A stretch of 19,255 bases of DNA from NCBI RefSeq assembly GCF_000003605.2, contig NW_003128370.1:610074-629328 (forward strand). Direction: 5' to 3'. Each line of letters starts with the position of its first letter. Within the stretch, counting starts at the first letter, position 1. The position numbers were made by a program, and so were the translations under genes. The notes under the pieces were generated by a model. The model did not search any database. It saw nothing but the letters and a program-made list of their open reading frames with translations, and was not told where the DNA came from. The DNA comes from Saccoglossus kowalevskii. Its lineage: Eukaryota; Hemichordata; Enteropneusta; Harrimaniidae. Shown one piece after another: positions 18,601 to 19,255 of this stretch.

Positions 18601-19255
18601 TGTTATATTGATGTATGTGTTGTATAATCTTAGTGCAAAACACAGTCATAAAGATATTCAAATCAATAGAATCAATGAATATATTAACAAGTGCGCATTA
18701 GTAAAGGAATTGCATTAGTTCCGCCAATACGGTTAACAATTGATACGAAATGCGAGTGAGCGAACCTACCAAAATTGAAGACATTTGCCATTGACATCAG
18801 TTGCAGGCAAAGCAGTCAGCACTAACTGTGCAGAGTCGCCCTCTACTGGGTTACTTTCGTAGTCAATATAAAGTATTCCACCTTCAAACGAAAGTGATTA
18901 CTACGTTAAATGTTTACAAAAAAAGGTACTTGTATATCATGTCCGGAAACATTATTTTAAATTTGCTCTGCAAACAATGCTCATTGTGTTATATTGACTA
19001 TAATAACAAATAACATTTATCTTGTAGCTTGGAAAACAGTAATGGCACTTGCCTGATTCCGTTCTCAAAGTCCTGTCCACTTTTGGGCCATTGGGAATAT
19101 CCCTAACTTTTCTTGTAATCCAGTTCCATGTCCTGTCATTCTGCCATTTACATGTATCAATTTCAAAGTCACAAGCTTCATTATTTATACAAATCGAGTT
19201 ACGTATAACAATGTCATCCACTGCGATGTCGCCTTCATCCATTTTGTGAGAAACG
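9541..19255 (-). CDS. Gene 1: multi-MAM type I transmembrane protein (3' part, 14 exons)
   Basis: Assembled from exons 19255-19053, 18881-18770, 18557-18404, 18026-17876, 17488-17333, 15518-15265, 13605-13515, 13122-12970, 12868-12711, 12459-12234, 11331-11185, 10664-10399, 10281-10152 and 9637-9541 (2298 nt). Every junction keeps frame. Domain order is the end of MAM-a, MAM-b, a Pro-rich linker, MAM-c, MAM-d, MAM-e, one transmembrane helix and a short visible cytoplasmic start. Diagnostic MAM motifs recur: CDFE, TGPxxDHT, CxxFWYHMYG and GDIxIDD. MAM domains are extracellular adhesion/dimerisation modules of about 160-170 residues with two disulphides (C1-C2, C3-C4). The protein is probably a surface or endosomal adhesion/receptor-like molecule; apical endosomal glycoprotein (MAMDC4) has a comparable layout. 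No ligand or enzyme activity can be inferred. The N-terminus is outside the window and the last exon is unresolved. The MAM assignment is secure; orthology is unknown. Confidence 0.9.
10152..10281 (-). CDS. Gene 1 exon: MAM-e third part and juxtamembrane linker
   Basis: Phase 0 in, phase 1 out, 130 nt. It encodes [20 protein letters not shown] with C4 in TYCDE, then a short Pro-rich juxtamembrane stalk ([14 protein letters not shown]). Acceptor TTCTCATAG|CAT, donor TCAA|GTAAGT. Confidence 0.94.
10399..10664 (-). CDS. Gene 1 exon: MAM-e second part
   Basis: Phase 1 in, phase 0 out, 266 nt. It encodes [21 protein letters not shown]3 in [30 protein letters not shown] and W-x-x-A-x-V. Acceptor TATCAATAG|GA; the donor GCT|GTAAGT is a perfect consensus. 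The Cys in YALCDV is extra. Confidence 0.94.
11185..11331 (-). CDS. Gene 1 exon: MAM-e first part (lacks C1 and C2)
   Basis: Phase 1 in and out, 147 nt. It encodes [28 protein letters not shown] and MTGPDIDHT. It aligns fully with the first MAM exon, but both cysteines of the C1-C2 disulphide are replaced (CDFE by IDFD, C-x-W by GQW). Acceptor TTTCTGCACAG|TT, donor CAAG|GTACGT. Frame and splice sites are intact, so this is a diverged domain rather than a broken one. Confidence 0.92.
11573..11822 (-). CDS. Exon-like open frame inside a gene 1 intron
   Basis: It begins at a strong acceptor (AAAACTCTTTTTTAG|G) and stays open for 83 codons to TGA at 11575-11573. It encodes a signal-anchor-like hydrophobic run ([12 protein letters not shown]), then [12 protein letters not shown] and [12 protein letters not shown]. 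There is no ATG in frame. It lies between the last exon of MAM-d and the first of MAM-e, which already join in frame without it. It may be a cryptic or alternative exon, or chance; no family recognised. Confidence 0.18.
12163..12220. repeat. 11-bp inverted repeat containing two full CRE sites
   Basis: ATGTGACGTCA (12163-12173) and TGACGTCACAT (12210-12220) are perfect inverted copies around 36 nt. Each contains the palindromic cAMP-response element TGACGTCA. The structure begins 12 nt inside the intron, just downstream of the donor of the last MAM-d exon, so it could form a stem in the pre-mRNA. Confidence 0.6.
12234..12459 (-). CDS. Gene 1 exon: MAM-d third part, extended
   Basis: Phase 0 in, phase 1 out, 226 nt. 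It encodes [23 protein letters not shown] (the W-x-x-A-x-x-x-I strand), [22 protein letters not shown] and C4 in GKCPAH. The paired Cys in MLCC are extra to the canonical set. Acceptor ATCTTTCTACAG|TTC is strong; donor CATG|GTAAGC. It combines the end of a usual second exon with a usual third exon: the position after FQ, an intron in MAM-c, is uninterrupted here. Confidence 0.92.
12711..12868 (-). CDS. Gene 1 exon: MAM-d second part (diverged)
   Basis: Phase 1 in, phase 0 out, 158 nt. It encodes [21 protein letters not shown]3 in [11 protein letters not shown], and GSYTAYRE. The CxxFWYHMYG motif is recognisable but diverged. Acceptor ACAAAAG|GA. The donor is less certain: GAA|GTTAGT at 12710 is the better of two phase-0 options, the other being CAT|GTGTAT nine nt further on. 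Confidence 0.78.
12970..13122 (-). CDS. Gene 1 exon: MAM-d first part
   Basis: Phase 1 in and out, 153 nt. It encodes C1 VCDFEQ, C2 WCDF, then DDFDFKR, where the usual DW Trp is Phe, and GTGPSVDHT. Acceptor TTTCCACAG|CA, donor TATG|GTAAAT. The GTGPSVDHT segment is identical to that of the gene 2 MAM exon. Confidence 0.93.
13515..13605 (-). CDS. Gene 1 exon: MAM-c third part
   Basis: Phase 0 in, phase 1 out, 91 nt. It encodes [20 protein letters not shown], then RVYDTEC with C4. This is the textbook end of a MAM domain. Acceptor ACTTTCAG|CTT, donor GCAC|GTACGC. Confidence 0.95.
14345..14368. repeat. Hairpin: 10-bp inverted repeat with a 4-nt loop
   Basis: AAAATACTTA (14345-14354) and TAAGTATTTT (14359-14368) pair perfectly around TATG. 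It is AT-rich and intronic; no function is suggested. Confidence 0.6.
14694..14894. mobile_element. GC-rich island with 8-bp terminal inverted repeats (possible MITE or TE fragment)
   Basis: AAGGGCGG at 14694-14701 and CCGCCCTT at 14887-14894 are exact reverse complements bounding about 200 bp that is clearly more GC-rich than the surrounding intron. Both strands are open across much of it, but neither frame is recognisable. I see no clear target-site duplication, so the mobile-element call is tentative. Confidence 0.25.
15265..15518 (-). CDS. Gene 1 exon: MAM-c second part
   Basis: Phase 1 in, phase 0 out, 254 nt. It encodes [20 protein letters not shown]3 in [27 protein letters not shown]-x-x-A-x-V and ends DPFQ. 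This is the most canonical MAM exon in the window. Acceptor TATAAAG|GT, donor CCAG|GTAATG. Confidence 0.95.
15519..17332 (-). other. Gene 1 intron in MAM-c (1814 nt)
   Basis: The longest gene 1 intron, phase 1. Nearly half is the minisatellite. The rest is AT-rich, with a mixed-composition stretch at about 15960-16160 that shows no recognisable domain. No further exon is needed, since the flanking exons join in frame. Confidence 0.85.
16325..17156. repeat. 29-bp minisatellite, 28 full units plus a partial
   Basis: ATGTCT recurs at 16325 and every 29 bases up to 17137: 28 intervals without a single indel. Units share GGACATGTCT followed by AATATCATTTCATCTAACT and differ only by scattered substitutions. 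The array lies in the 1814-nt intron between the first and second exons of MAM-c. The unit length is not a multiple of three and its frames hold stops, so it is non-coding. Confidence 0.97.
17333..17488 (-). CDS. Gene 1 exon: MAM-c first part
   Basis: Phase 1 in and out, 156 nt. It encodes a Cys/Pro linker ([10 protein letters not shown]), then C1 CDFETG, C2 LCLW, DFDWIRK and [10 protein letters not shown]. Acceptor TTTACAG|TA, donor GATG|GTAATT. The linker Cys is additional to the four canonical MAM cysteines. Confidence 0.92.
17876..18026 (-). CDS. Gene 1 exon: MAM-b C-terminal part and Pro-rich linker
   Basis: Phase 0 in, phase 1 out, 151 nt. It encodes [20 protein letters not shown], the diverged counterpart of the GDIAIDD strand, with C4 in GWCHV. 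A linker rich in Pro, Ala, Ser and Thr follows, mucin-like and probably an O-glycosylated hinge between MAM-b and MAM-c. Donor ATAG|GTTTGA. The acceptor AATAATAG|GTA has a weak pyrimidine tract but sits exactly where the homologous exons begin. An open frame on the opposite strand across this exon is its antisense shadow. Confidence 0.83.
18404..18557 (-). CDS. Gene 1 exon: MAM-b second part, second piece
   Basis: Phase 2 in, phase 0 out, 154 nt. The first base completes the split Trp codon, giving [18 protein letters not shown], the counterpart of FWYHMYGxxxGTLxVY. It continues through [10 protein letters not shown], the usual W-x-x-A strand. Acceptor ATTCAG|G, donor ACG|GTAATA. Confidence 0.87.
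18770..18881 (-). CDS. Gene 1 exon: MAM-b second part, first piece
   Basis: Phase 1 in, phase 2 out, 112 nt. It encodes [17 protein letters not shown], the strand that follows the TGPxxDHT loop in MAM domains, through KCLQF with C3. The exon ends inside the conserved Trp codon (TG | G), with donor TG|GTAGGT. Acceptor is TTTGAAG|GT. Confidence 0.85.
19053..19255 (-). CDS. Gene 1 exon (partial): end of MAM-a fused to start of MAM-b
   Basis: The reading frame runs off the window edge. It begins with the C-terminal MAM signature [11 protein letters not shown] and C4 (SIC). A short linker follows, then the first third of MAM-b: C1 in [10 protein letters not shown]2 in CKW, NW at the usual DW position, and NGPKVDRT at the TGPxxDHT position. 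The exon ends TCA G, phase 1, at the same place as the equivalent exons, but is followed by GCAAGT rather than GT. In the other cassettes the domain end and the next domain start are separate exons; here they are one. Confidence 0.9.

Overview
The window is AT-rich animal (metazoan) genomic DNA with small exons in long introns. MAM (meprin/A5/RPTP-mu) adhesion-domain exons, GT-AG introns, a minisatellite, and degenerate transposon-like repeats all point to an invertebrate, probably marine. I cannot name the phylum from the sequence alone. I see no rRNA, tRNA gene, CRISPR array or intact transposase. Every convincing coding segment is on the minus strand.

Gene 1 (minus, from the right edge at 19255 down to at least 9541) is the 3' part of a gene for a modular type I membrane protein. 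I could assemble 14 exons, 2298 coding nt in all, and every adjoining pair is phase-compatible. They encode the end of one MAM domain (a), four further MAM domains (b, c, d, e), a Pro/Ala/Ser/Thr-rich linker between b and c, and one transmembrane helix with a basic stop-transfer sequence. The N-terminus lies outside the window. The cytoplasmic end is not settled: there are candidate last exons near 9041 and at 8026-7780. The standard exon pattern is one MAM per three exons (phases 1 | 1 | 0 | 1), so whole MAM cassettes are symmetric 1-1 modules. Cassettes b and d break the pattern, and one intron appears to use a GC donor.

Gene 2 (minus, from 5039 downward) is a second, tandem, same-strand MAM gene. 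Its first coding exon (5039-4979) starts with ATG in good context and encodes a signal peptide. A phase-1 intron joins it to a MAM first-half exon (3887-3726). The rest of the gene lies beyond the left edge or was not recognised, so 1-3725 is probably mostly intron. A perfect GTCACGTGAC palindrome sits 56-65 nt upstream of its ATG.

Layout from left to right. 1-3725 is presumed intron of gene 2 with old dispersed repeats, including a tRNA-SINE-like piece near 299-374 and a 32-bp triplet near 1936-2031. 3726-5039 is the start of gene 2. 5040 to about 7550-9000 is its 5' flank and the intergenic region, with an 11-bp tandem repeat at 5713-5800 and an LTR-like stretch near 8390-8620. 9541-19255 is gene 1. 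Its longest intron (1814 nt) holds a 29-copy, 29-bp minisatellite in which most units carry a perfect p53-family half-site.

Both proteins would be cell-surface or endosomal adhesion/receptor-like proteins. The repeated-MAM plus transmembrane layout recalls apical endosomal glycoprotein (MAMDC4) and the MAM/LDLa proteins common in marine invertebrates, but no gene symbol is justified.
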